Positions 1-8,555 of a DNA stretch of 64,000 bases are shown one piece after another (position 1 is the first letter of the stretch; every line of letters begins with the position of its first letter). Source of the stretch: Marinobacter sp. JH2. GTDB taxonomy: Bacteria > Pseudomonadota > Gammaproteobacteria > Pseudomonadales > Oleiphilaceae. The translations under genes were made by a program, and so were the position numbers. The notes beneath the pieces were generated by a model that was not told the DNA's origin, did no database searches, and worked only from the letters and a program-made list of their open reading frames with translations. The stretch is taken from contig NZ_CP037934.1 of NCBI RefSeq assembly GCF_004353225.1, forward strand, positions 3,620,731 through 3,684,730. Reading direction: 5' to 3'.

Positions 1-121
1 GGTTCGTAACGGTATGGAGTGTGGTATCGGCGTTAAGGGTTACGATGTGAAAGTGGGCGACCAGATCGAAGTCTTCGATCGCGTTCGCGTTGAACGTCAG
101 CTCGAGTCTACGGGGGCCTAA
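1..121 (+). CDS. infB: Translation initiation factor IF-2, C-terminal end (partial)
   Basis: This is the last 39 codons of an open frame that enters from the left edge (frame starting at base 2) and stops with TAA at 119-121. The residues ([18 protein letters not shown] followed by QIEVFD) match the end of domain IV of IF-2, the GTPase that places initiator tRNA on the 30S subunit. The stop codon overlaps the rbfA start codon by one base (TAATG), as expected for the nusA-infB-rbfA-truB operon and translational coupling. Most of the protein lies outside the window. Confidence 0.93.
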   Translation, partial: VRNGMECGIGVKGYDVKVGDQIEVFDRVRVERQLESTGA

Positions 122-552
122 TGGCACGGGATTACAGCCGCATCGATCGTATTGGCGATCAAATGCAACGTGAGCTGGCCCAGATCATCCAACGTGAGGT
201 GAAAGACCCTCGCGTTGGCATGATCACGGTGAATGACGTCAAAGTCAGCCGAGATTTGGGCTATGCCGATATCTACGTTTCGCTGTTGTCGACCGAAGAG
301 CTAACCGAGCAATCTCCGGAAGTTCAGGAATCCCTGAAGGTGCTGAATAAAGCATCCGGATTTTTGCGTGGCCAAGTGGCGCGGGCGATGAAGTTGCGCG
401 TTGTGCCTATGCTGCGGTTCCACTTCGACAGTCTGCTTGGTCACAGCCGTAAACTGGATCGTTTGATTCGGGAAGCTGTGGGTGACCAGCCTGCCGTTGG
501 GCAAGATGATGGTGGCGAATCTGACGCGGACAGTTCGGAGCGTGACGCTTGA
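121..552 (+). CDS. rbfA: 30S ribosome-binding factor RbfA
   Basis: A protein of 143 residues with the RbfA fold signature: the N-terminal [14 protein letters not shown] helix, the DPRVG turn near residue 30, and the [11 protein letters not shown] stretch near residue 100. RbfA binds free 30S subunits and helps late maturation of 16S rRNA, including during cold adaptation. The C-terminal 25 residues are acidic and probably disordered. The ATG overlaps the infB stop by one base, and the stop (TGA, 550-552) overlaps the truB start, so three genes are tightly coupled. Confidence 0.96.
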   Translation: MARDYSRIDRIGDQMQRELAQIIQREVKDPRVGMITVNDVKVSRDLGYADIYVSLLSTEELTEQSPEVQESLKVLNKASGFLRGQVARAMKLRVVPMLRFHFDSLLGHSRKLDRLIREAVGDQPAVGQDDGGESDADSSERDA

Positions 553-1472
553 GTCGAAGACGTAAAGGTCGTGACGTAAATGGCATCCTGGTTATTGATA
601 AACCCCAGGGTGTCACCTCCAACGGTATTCTTCAGCAGGTGAAGCGCCTGTATGGGGCCGCGAAAGCGGGCCATACCGGTGCTCTTGATCCGTTAGCCAC
701 TGGTGTGTTGCCTTTGTGCTTCGGCGAGGCTACCAAGTTTTCTCAGACGATGTTGGACAGCGATAAAGCCTATGTCACTACGGCTCGCTTAGGTGTTCGC
801 ACTGAAACTGGGGATTCCGAAGGCGCTGTTGTTGAAGAAAAACCGGTTCCCTCTTTAACGGAAACCGAGGTAGAAGCGGTTCTGGAAAACTTCCGGGGCG
901 ACATTCAGCAGGTTCCGTCGATGTATTCCGCTCTAAAGCATCAGGGCAAGCCTCTGTATGAATACGCTCGGGAAGGCATTGAAATCGAACGCCCGGCAAG
1001 GCCCGTTACCATCTATGAAATGAAGCTTCTTGCGGTTCGGGACAACGAACTCGATCTGGCGGTAACCTGCACTAAGGGTACGTACATCCGCTCATTAGTT
1101 GAGGACATCGGCCAAGAGTTAGGTTGTGGCGCTCATGTGGTGGCTTTACGTCGTACTTTGGCTGCGGGTTACACGCTTGAAAACGTTCAGAATGTCGAAA
1201 CTCTGGAAGCTATGCGCGAGCGTGACGAAAGCCTCGACGGGTTGTTGTTGCCGCCGGAAAGCGCGCTGACTATGTTCCCGGAACACCGGCTTTCGGGATC
1301 GGCGTTGGTGTCGATATTGAACGGGCAACCAGTTAGAATACCCGGTCAGCCCTTTGAAGGATTTGTGCGTGTTTACGGCAATCATTCTTTTGTCGGGTTG
1401 GCTGAAGCTCAACCGGAAGGCGAAGACACCGTGCTGGTGCCTCGTCGACTGGTCAAGAACAACGGCAGATAA
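549..1472 (+). CDS. truB: tRNA pseudouridine(55) synthase TruB
   Basis: A protein of 307 residues that makes pseudouridine 55 in the T-loop of tRNAs. The catalytic motif [12 protein letters not shown] places the nucleophilic Asp at residue 47. [14 protein letters not shown] motif follows at about 175-190, and the C-terminal part resembles the TruB C-terminal/PUA region. The start is a TTG at 549 that shares bases with the rbfA stop (TTGA overlap). No better start lies downstream before the conserved N-terminal residues, so the unusual start codon seems real. Confidence 0.95.
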   Translation: MSRRRKGRDVNGILVIDKPQGVTSNGILQQVKRLYGAAKAGHTGALDPLATGVLPLCFGEATKFSQTMLDSDKAYVTTARLGVRTETGDSEGAVVEEKPVPSLTETEVEAVLENFRGDIQQVPSMYSALKHQGKPLYEYAREGIEIERPARPVTIYEMKLLAVRDNELDLAVTCTKGTYIRSLVEDIGQELGCGAHVVALRRTLAAGYTLENVQNVETLEAMRERDESLDGLLLPPESALTMFPEHRLSGSALVSILNGQPVRIPGQPFEGFVRVYGNHSFVGLAEAQPEGEDTVLVPRRLVKNNGR

Positions 1473-1549
1473 GCTGCCGCTGTATAGCCGGGCTGTAGAG
1501 ATGCGCGGTTCGGCCGGATTTATCAGCATCGCAAACAATGAGGTGTAAT

Positions 1550-1819
1550 ATGGCACTTTCTGCCAGTGAGAAAGCTCAAATCGTTACAGATTTTCAGCAA
1601 GGTGAAAGCGATACTGGTTCCCCTGAAGTTCAGGTGGCTCTGCTGACCGCTAACATCAACAAGCTGCAGGATCACTTTAAGGCCAACAAGCAGGATCACC
1701 ATTCCCGCCGTGGTCTTATCCGTATGGTAAACCAGCGTCGTAAGCTGCTGGACTACCTGAAGCGTAAAAATGCTGACCGTTACCTTGAATTGATCAAGCG
1801 TTTGGGTCTGCGTCGCTAA
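1550..1819 (+). CDS. rpsO: 30S ribosomal protein S15
   Basis: A protein of 89 residues, the normal size of S15, with the family sequence [20 protein letters not shown] near residue 25 and [18 protein letters not shown] near residue 45. It binds the central domain of 16S rRNA during 30S assembly. The start at 1550 (MALSASEK) is preceded by GAGGTG at 1540-1545. An in-frame ATG at 1538 would add four residues not expected in S15, so it was not used. The gene is followed by a hairpin terminator and then pnp, the usual order. Confidence 0.97.
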   Translation: MALSASEKAQIVTDFQQGESDTGSPEVQVALLTANINKLQDHFKANKQDHHSRRGLIRMVNQRRKLLDYLKRKNADRYLELIKRLGLRR

Positions 1820-1838
1820 TCGGATTTAGTGACCTGAA

Positions 1839-1874
1839 GGCTGGCCCGGGTTTCCCGCGGCCAGCCGAGTTTTC
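1839..1874 (+). terminator. Hairpin terminator after rpsO
   Basis: A stem of eight pairs (1839-1846 with 1859-1866), extended inward by four more pairs (cggg/cccg) with one bulged base, is followed by GAGTTTTCT. It lies 19 bases after the rpsO stop. In other gammaproteobacteria the rpsO-pnp junction carries a partial terminator, so some read-through into pnp is likely. Confidence 0.65.
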
Positions 1875-1987
1875 TCCTCCGCTGTCTGCGCTTGCTTGTA
1901 AGGCAACCAGGTGGCTATCTGCTGCAGTTGATTTGTCCGTGACACCAAAGGATTTTCCCTGTCGTAATGGAAAGCCGATATTGAAAG

Positions 1988-2034
1988 CAGGTTGTCGAAA
2001 AGCCGGGGCATCGCCGGGTTTTTGCGACAGCCTG
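1988..2034 (+). promoter_or_regulatory. Long leader hairpin upstream of pnp
   Basis: Bases 1988-1997 (caggttgtcg) pair with 2025-2034 (cgacagcctg), ten pairs with one G-U. Inside, AAAA pairs with TTTT and CCGG with CCGG around a short loop. The structure lies about 130 bases before the pnp start. In E. coli the pnp leader carries an RNase III-cleaved hairpin that mediates autoregulation by PNPase, and this is a candidate equivalent. The inner CCGG stem followed by GTTTTT could instead act as a second rpsO terminator. Confidence 0.45.
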
Positions 2035-2061
2035 TTAGCTTTCAGACGGGTTGCCTTTTGG

Positions 2062-2089
2062 TTCACCGTTCAGACTGCTGCGGCATAAA
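2062..2089 (+). promoter_or_regulatory. Possible pnp promoter
   Basis: TTCACC (2062-2067), a 16-base spacer, and CATAAA (2084-2089) resemble a weak sigma-70 promoter 74 bases upstream of the pnp start. Both hexamers match consensus at only four of six positions. Such matches are common by chance, so this is a low-confidence call. Confidence 0.25.
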
Positions 2090-2162
2090 TGGAAAACACG
2101 GGCTATGCTGAATCATTCAGTCATTAGCCACGTATTAAACAGTTGAAAAGCAGGAGTAAATT

Positions 2163-4283
2163 GTGGATCTGCAACCACGTACGAAAACATTTGAAATGGG
2201 TGGACACACCTTCACACTGGAAACCGGTCGCGTTGCCCGTCAGGCAACCGGTTCTGTTGTAGTTACCTGTGGTGATACGTCCGTTCTGGGTACCGTTGTT
2301 GGTGTCCGTGAAGCAAAGCCGGGCCAGCCTTTTTTCCCGCTGACCGTTAACTACTCCGAGAAGACTTATGCTGCGGGTAAAATCCCCGGTGGTTTCTTCA
2401 AGCGTGAAGGTCGTCCTTCCGAGAAAGAAACTCTGACGTCGCGCTTGATCGACCGTCCGATTCGTCCTCTGTTCCCGACGGGTTACATGAACGAAGTTCA
2501 GGTGATTCTGACGGTCATGTCGACCGACAAGAAGCAGGATCCGGATATCGCAGCCATGCTGGCCGCTTCTGCTGCCCTGGCAATCTCTGGTATTCCTTTT
2601 GACGGCCCTATCGGTGCCGCTCGTGTTGGTTTCACCAACGATAAAGGTTACTTCCTGAACCCTTCTTTTGAAGACCTGCAAACCTCTCTTCTGGATATGG
2701 TTGTTGCCGGTACTGATGAAGCCGTTCTGATGGTTGAATCTGAAGCCAAAGGCCTGTCTGAAGATCAGATGCTGGGTGGCGTTCTGTATGCTCACCAGGA
2801 AATGCAAACTGCAATCAACGCGATTAAAGAATTCGCTGCCGAGAACGGCAAGCCGCGTTGGGATTGGCAGCCAGAGCCGGAAGACACCGGACTGCTAGAC
2901 GCGATCAAAGCCGATTTTGTGGGTCAGATCGAAGAAGCTTATGCCATTCGCGACAAGATGGCTCGTTACGCGCGTTTGGGTGAAATCAAAGCCGCTGCCG
3001 TTGAGAAACTGGCCGGCGAAGAAGGAGGTCAGCCTTCTGCCGACTTGGTGAAGAAGTACTTCGGCAAAGTTGAGAAGACAGTTGTTCGTCAGCAAGTTAT
3101 CGACGGCAAGCCGCGTATCGATGGCCGTGACAACAAGACCGTTCGTCCGATCGAAGTGGAAGTAGGCATTCTGCCTTCTGTTCATGGTTCTGCCCTGTTC
3201 ACCCGTGGTGAAACTCAGGCGATCGTGACCACAACTCTGGGTACGACCCGTGACGTTCAGACCATCGACGCACTGGAAGGTGAGCGTAAAGATCCGTTCA
3301 TGTTCCACTACAACTTCCCTCCGTACTCTGTCGGTGAAGCCGGCCGTGTAGGTACTCCGGGTCGTCGTGAAGTGGGCCACGGTCGTTTGGCCAAGCGTGG
3401 TGTGTTGGCGGTTATGCCGACTATCGAAGAATTCCCGTACGCTATCCGTTCGGTTTCCGAGATTACGGAATCTAACGGTTCCAGCTCAATGGCTTCCGTG
3501 TGTGGTTCAAGCCTCGCGCTGATGGACGCTGGTGTTCCGATCAAGGCGCCGGTTGCCGGTATCGCGATGGGGCTGGTCAAGGAAGGCGAGAAGTTTGCGG
3601 TTCTGACCGACATTCTGGGTGACGAAGATCACTTGGGCGATATGGACTTCAAGGTTGCGGGTACCAAAGAAGGTATCACTGCGCTGCAGATGGATATCAA
3701 GATCAACGGTATCACTGACGAGATCATGGAACTTGCTCTTGAGCAGGCACAGGCTGCACGTTTGCACATCCTGGACGAGATGAACAAGGTTATCTCTGAG
3801 CCGCGTACCGAGCTGTCTGATCGTGCTCCGAGCATCACTACGATCAAGATTCATCCGGACAAGATCCGTGATGTAATCGGTAAGGGTGGCGCGACTATTC
3901 GTTCTATCTGTGATGAGACCGGTGCGTCTATCGATCTGGATGACGATGGTAACGTGAAGATCTACGCAGAAAACGGTGAAGCGGCTCAGGCGGCGATGAA
4001 TCGTGTTAAGGAAATCACGGCTGAGATCGAAGTGGGCGCTATCTACAAGGGCCGTGTTGAGCGGATTGTGGACTTCGGTGCGTTTGTGAACATTCTGCCT
4101 GGCAAGGATGGTCTGGTGCACATTTCCCAGATCTCTGAGCGCCGTATCGAGAACGTGACTGATGAGCTGAGCGAAGGTCAGGAAGTTCTGGTTAAGGTTC
4201 TGGATGTGGACAACCGTGGCCGCGTTAAGCTGTCCATGAAGGAAGTTAAGGAAGGCGAGCAGGCAACTGAATTCGCTGACTAA
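2163..4283 (+). CDS. pnp: Polyribonucleotide nucleotidyltransferase (PNPase)
   Basis: A protein of 706 residues, the usual PNPase length. It carries two RNase PH domains, the second with the catalytic stretch [18 protein letters not shown] near residues 480-500. A KH domain ([18 protein letters not shown], about 565-585) and an S1 domain ([16 protein letters not shown], from about 627) follow. PNPase degrades RNA 3' to 5' using phosphate and is a core component of the RNA degradosome. The start is GTG at 2163, preceded by GCAGGAG. It sits downstream of rpsO and ends at a strong terminator. Confidence 0.97.
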   Translation: MDLQPRTKTFEMGGHTFTLETGRVARQATGSVVVTCGDTSVLGTVVGVREAKPGQPFFPLTVNYSEKTYAAGKIPGGFFKREGRPSEKETLTSRLIDRPIRPLFPTGYMNEVQVILTVMSTDKKQDPDIAAMLAASAALAISGIPFDGPIGAARVGFTNDKGYFLNPSFEDLQTSLLDMVVAGTDEAVLMVESEAKGLSEDQMLGGVLYAHQEMQTAINAIKEFAAENGKPRWDWQPEPEDTGLLDAIKADFVGQIEEAYAIRDKMARYARLGEIKAAAVEKLAGEEGGQPSADLVKKYFGKVEKTVVRQQVIDGKPRIDGRDNKTVRPIEVEVGILPSVHGSALFTRGETQAIVTTTLGTTRDVQTIDALEGERKDPFMFHYNFPPYSVGEAGRVGTPGRREVGHGRLAKRGVLAVMPTIEEFPYAIRSVSEITESNGSSSMASVCGSSLALMDAGVPIKAPVAGIAMGLVKEGEKFAVLTDILGDEDHLGDMDFKVAGTKEGITALQMDIKINGITDEIMELALEQAQAARLHILDEMNKVISEPRTELSDRAPSITTIKIHPDKIRDVIGKGGATIRSICDETGASIDLDDDGNVKIYAENGEAAQAAMNRVKEITAEIEVGAIYKGRVERIVDFGAFVNILPGKDGLVHISQISERRIENVTDELSEGQEVLVKVLDVDNRGRVKLSMKEVKEGEQATEFAD

Positions 4284-4302
4284 GATTTCTGGTTTGTCTT
4301 GA

Positions 4303-4329
4303 GAAAACCCGCCTTTTGGCGGGTTTTTT
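4303..4329 (+). terminator. Rho-independent terminator after pnp
   Basis: AAAACCCGCC and GGCGGGTTTTTT form a stem of ten or so pairs around a four-base loop, followed by a T run, starting 20 bases after the pnp stop. The A run on the other side means it could also stop minus-strand transcripts coming from the hydrolase gene. Confidence 0.92.
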
Positions 4330-4360
4330 CGTTTCTGGCTATTGCTGAATTATGGGGGTA

Positions 4361-4472
4361 GCGTGGTTTGGGGAAAGTGCTTTCAAAAGCCGCTACGAGC
4401 ACATCCATGTGCGCTTCTTTCGGGCCGTCCTTGGCCCTCAAGACTTTTGAAAGCACTTTCCCCAAACCACGC
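4361..4472. repeat. Palindromic intergenic repeat, family A, copy 1
   Basis: Bases 4361-4389 and 4444-4472 are perfect inverted repeats of 29 bases. They enclose a 54-base centre (4390-4443). The centre, read on the minus strand, is nearly the same as the centre of the element at 37863-37966 (shared blocks include ggccaagga and gaagcgcacatggatgtgct). The arms of the two copies are unrelated in sequence. The element lies between the converging pnp and hydrolase genes. A short open frame crosses it, but its conservation can be explained by the DNA itself, so I do not call a gene. Confidence 0.85.
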
Positions 4473-4498
4473 ACCGATCATGGGCAGTGGTTTCGAAA

Positions 4499-5368
4499 CT
4501 AGAAGTTATCTCCCATAAACTCGAGAACCGCCTCACGATACGCAGGAATCACGAAGGTGGCTGCGTGTGGGGTATCCGTCTGGAGGAATTCTTTTGGATG
4601 CTCAGCGGTATCATAGAGCCTTGTGCCGTGGTGGAACGGGATGATGCCGTCTCGGATACTATGGATGATCATCACCGGTACGGGCGCTATGCCCGATATT
4701 CCGCCTACGCCTTCGTAGTCGTCGGGGATGGTCCAGCTCAGGGGGTATTGGAAGGGCCAGGTTAGCCAGAAGCTGTTGAGTTTTTCCCGGGCTATGTAGC
4801 GGAAGCCTGAGAAAGTGCCGTCGAGGATCACGCCGTTGAGTTTGGGTTGTTCGTTGCGTTGCACCCATTCGCTGGCAAGGGCAATCCCGAGTGCGCCGCC
4901 AAGGCTTTGACCTAGGAGGAAGAGTGGTTGGTCTGTTTGGCGCTCGGCCAGCCACCGTAAGCCGGTTTCGACGTCGTGTAGGGCGCCTTCGATGTCGGGA
5001 GCGCCGGTGGATTGGCCGTAGCCCCGGTAATCTAAGGTGAAGACGTTGTAGCCTTCCGGTGGTAGCCAAGCGACGTTGAGTATGTGAGCGCTTACGTTTT
5101 GGGCATTGCCGTGGAGGTAGTAGAGGGTACCTTTGGCGGGTTTGTCGGTTTTAGCCGGTAGCCACCAGCCGTGGAGAGTTTCTCCGTCGGCGGTGTTCAG
5201 GAACACATCTTCGTAATCCAGTTCGAGTCGGTCTGGGGTGATGTAGGTGGTGTTGTTTGGATAGAAGAAGACACTGCTGCAGCCGGTTTGCAGCAGTGTC
5301 AGGAATGCGAAAACTAGCGTGGTGAGCGCTTTCGAGTTTAGAAGTACGCGTGGATGCCTGCCTGCCAT
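4499..5368 (-). CDS. Alpha/beta hydrolase lipoprotein
   Basis: A protein of 289 residues with a lipoprotein signal peptide: basic and hydrophobic N-terminus, then LQTGC with the lipidated Cys at about residue 30. The rest is an alpha/beta hydrolase. It has an oxyanion-type YYLHGNAQN stretch near 85, the nucleophile elbow GQSLGG with Ser at about 155, an Asp in HSIRDGIIPFHHG and a final His in DTPHAATF. It resembles the BEM46/YfhR-type hydrolases whose substrates are unknown. It probably acts at the inner face of the outer membrane or the periplasmic side of the inner membrane. Its start lies 31 bases inside the upstream DUF4105 gene, so the two are co-transcribed. Confidence 0.85.
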   Translation of the reverse strand: MAGRHPRVLLNSKALTTLVFAFLTLLQTGCSSVFFYPNNTTYITPDRLELDYEDVFLNTADGETLHGWWLPAKTDKPAKGTLYYLHGNAQNVSAHILNVAWLPPEGYNVFTLDYRGYGQSTGAPDIEGALHDVETGLRWLAERQTDQPLFLLGQSLGGALGIALASEWVQRNEQPKLNGVILDGTFSGFRYIAREKLNSFWLTWPFQYPLSWTIPDDYEGVGGISGIAPVPVMIIHSIRDGIIPFHHGTRLYDTAEHPKEFLQTDTPHAATFVIPAYREAVLEFMGDNF

Positions 5369-7251
5369 GTGCTTTGGTACCTGTCGAAGTGGTCTTCTCG
5401 AGTGAATTCGGTGAATAGGCTGAATTCGCGGCCGATGTGGTAGTTGGCTTTTAAGTAAAGCTGGTCTTGCCGGTGTTGGCTGCTGACGATCCAGGCTTTG
5501 GTTTTGACGCCGCCGAGTAAGCTGAAGTCTGGGCTTTGGTGCAGTACGCCAAGGTCTGCGCCCGGGGCGAAGTCGTAGCCGCGGCGGATGTCATCGTCGA
5601 TTTCAAGGTCGGCCGTGGCCAGGGCGAAGACTTGGCTGTTGTCGCCGAGGCTCCAGCTGCCTCCGGCTCCACCTTCCAGATATGGCGCGAGCACCCGCTG
5701 GGTTCCCGTGTCGGTGCGGCGGCCGCCGAAGCCAACTTGCCAGGAAGTGGGGGAGAAGAACTGGTTGCGGGGGCTCAAGGAGCGAATTTCAACGCCGGTA
5801 ATTTGTTCGACCTGAAGTTCGTCGTTGTCGTGATAGAGACGGGCATCCAATCGCAGGAACTGCAGCTGCGCTCCGGTTCGGTAGCCTTCGGGGGGATCGA
5901 CGATGTCGTGGTAGGCCGGTCGAATGGTCAGATCGGTGAATGCGCTGTGGGCCAGCTGGCCTGAACTCAGGCTGAGCCTGAAGGTGTCGTGGCCTTGATC
6001 GTCGCGCACCGTGGGTTTTGCAACCGGTGGTATGGGTTTGGTGTTGTCGATTTGGCTTCGGGTCATCAGCAACTGGTGAGATAGCGGCGCGGCAATCTCG
6101 CGGGGCCAGTTGGCGGCTTCGCTCTGGTAGCGCACGTAGTCATAGGTTGCGTCGAGCAAGCGTGCCTTTTCGCCAGAGGGGAGGTTTTGAACCTCCGGAT
6201 CGTCTACGTTTACGTAGCCGTTGGCAATTGCTGCGGCTATGGTTTGGTGCTCATCGGGCAGGGATTCGAGGTTGTGACTAACGGCTGTCGCGGCGGACGG
6301 CCGGTAATGAATGCTTTCAACCAGGTCTTTGTCGCGCACCCAACGTACTGTGTCGGAAGGGATCGCGTGAGTACTTACTTCCTCTAAAAGGTCAGTTCCT
6401 GGGCGGGCCACGTCAATAAGCGCGAGCAGACGGTAGGCGCAGTTTTCGTCAAAGAAGTAATAATCGAAATTTTTGTCCTGGATCTCCCAGGTGTGGGCCA
6501 GCATGGTGTCGACTTCTTGCTGGCTCAGGTTCAGGGTGTACTCCCATAAGTCCCGGTGTTCGATGTCGTTGTATAGGCGGATCATTTCGTAATAAGGCTT
6601 GATCGCGGTAATGCCCGGGTAGCCACCAAAGATACCGCGATAGGCGAATAGCAGTTCACTGTCGTGCTCGGCGGCATCGGCGGCGTAAGAAATGGTATTG
6701 GCCAGCAGCAGGTCGGTTTCGTTGTCATCCTGCGGTGGGTCGAGTCTCAGGAAGGTGTGGCCAAACATCGACGAGGGACTATTTAGGTAAGAAGCGGCAA
6801 ACACCAGCGTGACTTTTTCGGTATTCAGGGTGCCGGCCCAGTCTTCGTAAGCCGGGCAGCTCACCGGTTCATTGGGCAGATCAAGCTGTTGTCGTAACCA
6901 GGCATCTCGGGCAGGGAAGCGGCAGCGCGCGTGGTCATTACCTTCGCCCGGTTGTTGAATCGCTTCCAGGGTGGCGGAAAGCTCTGCCTTCGGATGGGTT
7001 TTACCATCTTCGCTTAGGAAAAACGCCGGATCATCGGCCTGGCTCGTGTGGCCCGAACCCCAGCTGTTTTCATGATAGTGGCCAAGCGTGAGCCAAACCG
7101 GGTGTTCGTGAAGGTTCTCGGTATTAATCGCGAAGGCAGTGTGGGTTGCCAAGGTGCCGGCAAGCCATAAAGCAGCCTGCCCAGTGCGCAAGAGGTAGCC
7201 CATGGGTGTTTGGTGCATCCGGTTTGAGTGGAGAATAGGATAGTGCGCCAT
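5338..7251 (-). CDS. DUF4105 (Lnb-type periplasmic domain) protein
   Basis: A protein of 637 residues. A signal peptide ends near AFA-INTEN (about residue 41). The middle carries the DUF4105 hallmarks SSMFGHTFLRLD (about 160), the TISYAADA and YRGIFGGYPG region, and DENCAYRLLALID (about 275). The C-terminal third is rich in alternating hydrophobic/polar strands and ends in AGIHAYF, with a terminal aromatic residue as in outer-membrane beta-barrels. The DUF4105 domain is also called the lacto-N-biosidase N-terminal periplasmic domain, but no enzymatic role is established here. ATG codons at residues 12 and 17 are alternative starts that still leave a signal peptide. It lies between the DUF3015 gene and the lipoprotein hydrolase. 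Confidence 0.82.
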   Translation of the reverse strand: MAHYPILHSNRMHQTPMGYLLRTGQAALWLAGTLATHTAFAINTENLHEHPVWLTLGHYHENSWGSGHTSQADDPAFFLSEDGKTHPKAELSATLEAIQQPGEGNDHARCRFPARDAWLRQQLDLPNEPVSCPAYEDWAGTLNTEKVTLVFAASYLNSPSSMFGHTFLRLDPPQDDNETDLLLANTISYAADAAEHDSELLFAYRGIFGGYPGITAIKPYYEMIRLYNDIEHRDLWEYTLNLSQQEVDTMLAHTWEIQDKNFDYYFFDENCAYRLLALIDVARPGTDLLEEVSTHAIPSDTVRWVRDKDLVESIHYRPSAATAVSHNLESLPDEHQTIAAAIANGYVNVDDPEVQNLPSGEKARLLDATYDYVRYQSEAANWPREIAAPLSHQLLMTRSQIDNTKPIPPVAKPTVRDDQGHDTFRLSLSSGQLAHSAFTDLTIRPAYHDIVDPPEGYRTGAQLQFLRLDARLYHDNDELQVEQITGVEIRSLSPRNQFFSPTSWQVGFGGRRTDTGTQRVLAPYLEGGAGGSWSLGDNSQVFALATADLEIDDDIRRGYDFAPGADLGVLHQSPDFSLLGGVKTKAWIVSSQHRQDQLYLKANYHIGREFSLFTEFTREDHFDRYQSTWQAGIHAYF

Positions 7252-7286
7252 CCATAGCGCAGGTTCAATCCTTCGGGGCTAAGCGA

Positions 7287-7751
7287 TTAGGCCGCCACGT
7301 ACTTGCTCAGAGATGTGTTCTGTTCAAGCAGGGCTACGATTGCGTCTACCGCTTCGCCAGAAGTGGTTTCGGAGTTCGGGAAGATAGCTGCGAAGTTGTC
7401 CTGCAGTACCTGACGGAAATCAGCGCGATCCGCCTCTTCTACGCCAAGAAGCACGGCGAGAGTGTTCAGGTTTTCACCGGAGCCGCGGGACATGTCACGG
7501 GCAACCTTGTCGATGTTGCTGTCCATGTACATAGCCATGGATTGAACAGATTGGTTGGTGGAGCAACCCAGAGTACCGGTAGTCATACCAAAGGTCTGGT
7601 TACCGAATGTTCCGTTGGTAGTAGCCGCCAGCACGTGTGGAGCAATGCCGGACTGTCCCTTCCATATCATTGCGCCAACACCACAGCCAGGCTGAGCGAA
7701 TGCCATAGAGGAAGCGCTGAGAAGAATTGCACCTGCGATCAGTTTTTTCAT
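7287..7751 (-). CDS. DUF3015 family exported protein
   Basis: A protein of 154 residues with a clear Sec signal peptide (MKKLIAGAILLSASSMAFA, cut before QPGCG). The mature part has the DUF3015 features: an N-terminal GCGVGAMIWKG, a second Cys at TLGCSTNQ, and a conserved helix with ARDMSRGSGENL. The two Cys could form a periplasmic disulfide. The start at 7751 has a good AAGGAG upstream; an earlier in-frame ATG would spoil the signal peptide. It is the first gene of a minus-strand set, 35 bases before the DUF4105 gene. Function unknown. Confidence 0.85.
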   Translation of the reverse strand: MKKLIAGAILLSASSMAFAQPGCGVGAMIWKGQSGIAPHVLAATTNGTFGNQTFGMTTGTLGCSTNQSVQSMAMYMDSNIDKVARDMSRGSGENLNTLAVLLGVEEADRADFRQVLQDNFAAIFPNSETTSGEAVDAIVALLEQNTSLSKYVAA

Positions 7752-8040
7752 TATCCACTCCTTGTGTGGTTTTTCTCTCGTCACAAAACGCTTAAACGTA
7801 AAGCTGGTCATTTATTAGATAAGAACGGCTCGGAGGATGATGCCCTGCATGCAAACCGCTCCGGTAAGTATAGACGAGTCTGTAAAAATGCAAGTGGCAC
7901 AAAGTATTAGACTGTTTTCAGAATTAGTTGTTATTGCTAATTGGTTTATAAATGTCGGAGTTAGATTATGTTGTCATAAAGGGGTGAGTTGCGTATAGTT
8001 TTGCCCGCCAAGACGGCGACCTTCAAAGACACATGGAGAC

Positions 8041-8487
8041 ATGATTGTGAAAAAATTACTTATTGCCTCAAGCCTTGTAATGGCCGGCGCGTTGACTGGT
8101 TGTAGCTCCCTGAACACCAGTGCACCTTCTCTGCCATTGACCGGTGCTGTTGCCACTGACGTTAAAGCTGACATCGAAGTTGGCGAAAAAATCACTGGCC
8201 AATCTTCTGTTACTCAGCTGTTTGGTCTGCTGACTCTGGGTGCTCAGAGCGAGTACGCTGACGGCGTTGCTTACGGTGCTAATGGTGGCGGTTCTCTGCT
8301 TTCACTGGGCGGCGCTTCTTTGACTGAAAAAGTTAAGTCTGCAGCAGCTTATAACGCCATTACCGAGTCCGGCGCTGATGTGATTGTAGCTCCTCGCTAC
8401 ACCGTTAAGCAGGAAGGTTATGGTTTCTTTGGCACCATCGACGTAACAGTTGAAGGTTACAAAGGCACAATCCGAAGCATTAAATAA
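8041..8487 (+). CDS. Small lipoprotein, function unknown
   Basis: A protein of 148 residues with a lipoprotein signal peptide (KKLLIASSLVMAGALTGC, Cys at residue 21). The mature part is rich in Gly, Ala and Ser, with VGEKITGQSSVTQLFGLLTLG near residues 55-75 and a terminal VTVEGYKGTIRSIK strand. It resembles the small TRL-like/DUF6567-type lipoproteins, but I cannot assign a family with certainty. GTG at 8047 is an alternative start two codons later. It is monocistronic and ends at a strong terminator. Confidence 0.7.
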   Translation: MIVKKLLIASSLVMAGALTGCSSLNTSAPSLPLTGAVATDVKADIEVGEKITGQSSVTQLFGLLTLGAQSEYADGVAYGANGGGSLLSLGGASLTEKVKSAAAYNAITESGADVIVAPRYTVKQEGYGFFGTIDVTVEGYKGTIRSIK

Positions 8488-8501
8488 GCTTTGTGATTGT
8501 C

Positions 8502-8543
8502 AAAAAAAGCCGGAGAGGGGGAGACCCCTCTCCGGCTTTTTTT
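8502..8543. terminator. Bidirectional terminator between lipoprotein gene and livF
   Basis: Bases 8502-8520 (seven A, then gccggagagggg) pair perfectly with 8525-8543 around GAGA, giving a 19-pair stem with T runs on both strands. It lies 14 bases after the lipoprotein stop and 12 bases beyond the livF stop, so it serves both converging transcripts. Confidence 0.95.
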
Positions 8544-8555
8544 GATGGGTAAATG

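Noticed and set aside
1794-2066. Minus-strand 90-codon frame across the rpsO-pnp gap
   Set aside because: It runs through the rpsO terminator and the end of rpsO, has no ribosome-binding site and resembles no protein.
4280-4474. Minus-strand 64-codon frame over the palindromic repeat
   Set aside because: It spans the pnp terminator and the repeat; its apparent conservation comes from the repeated DNA core.
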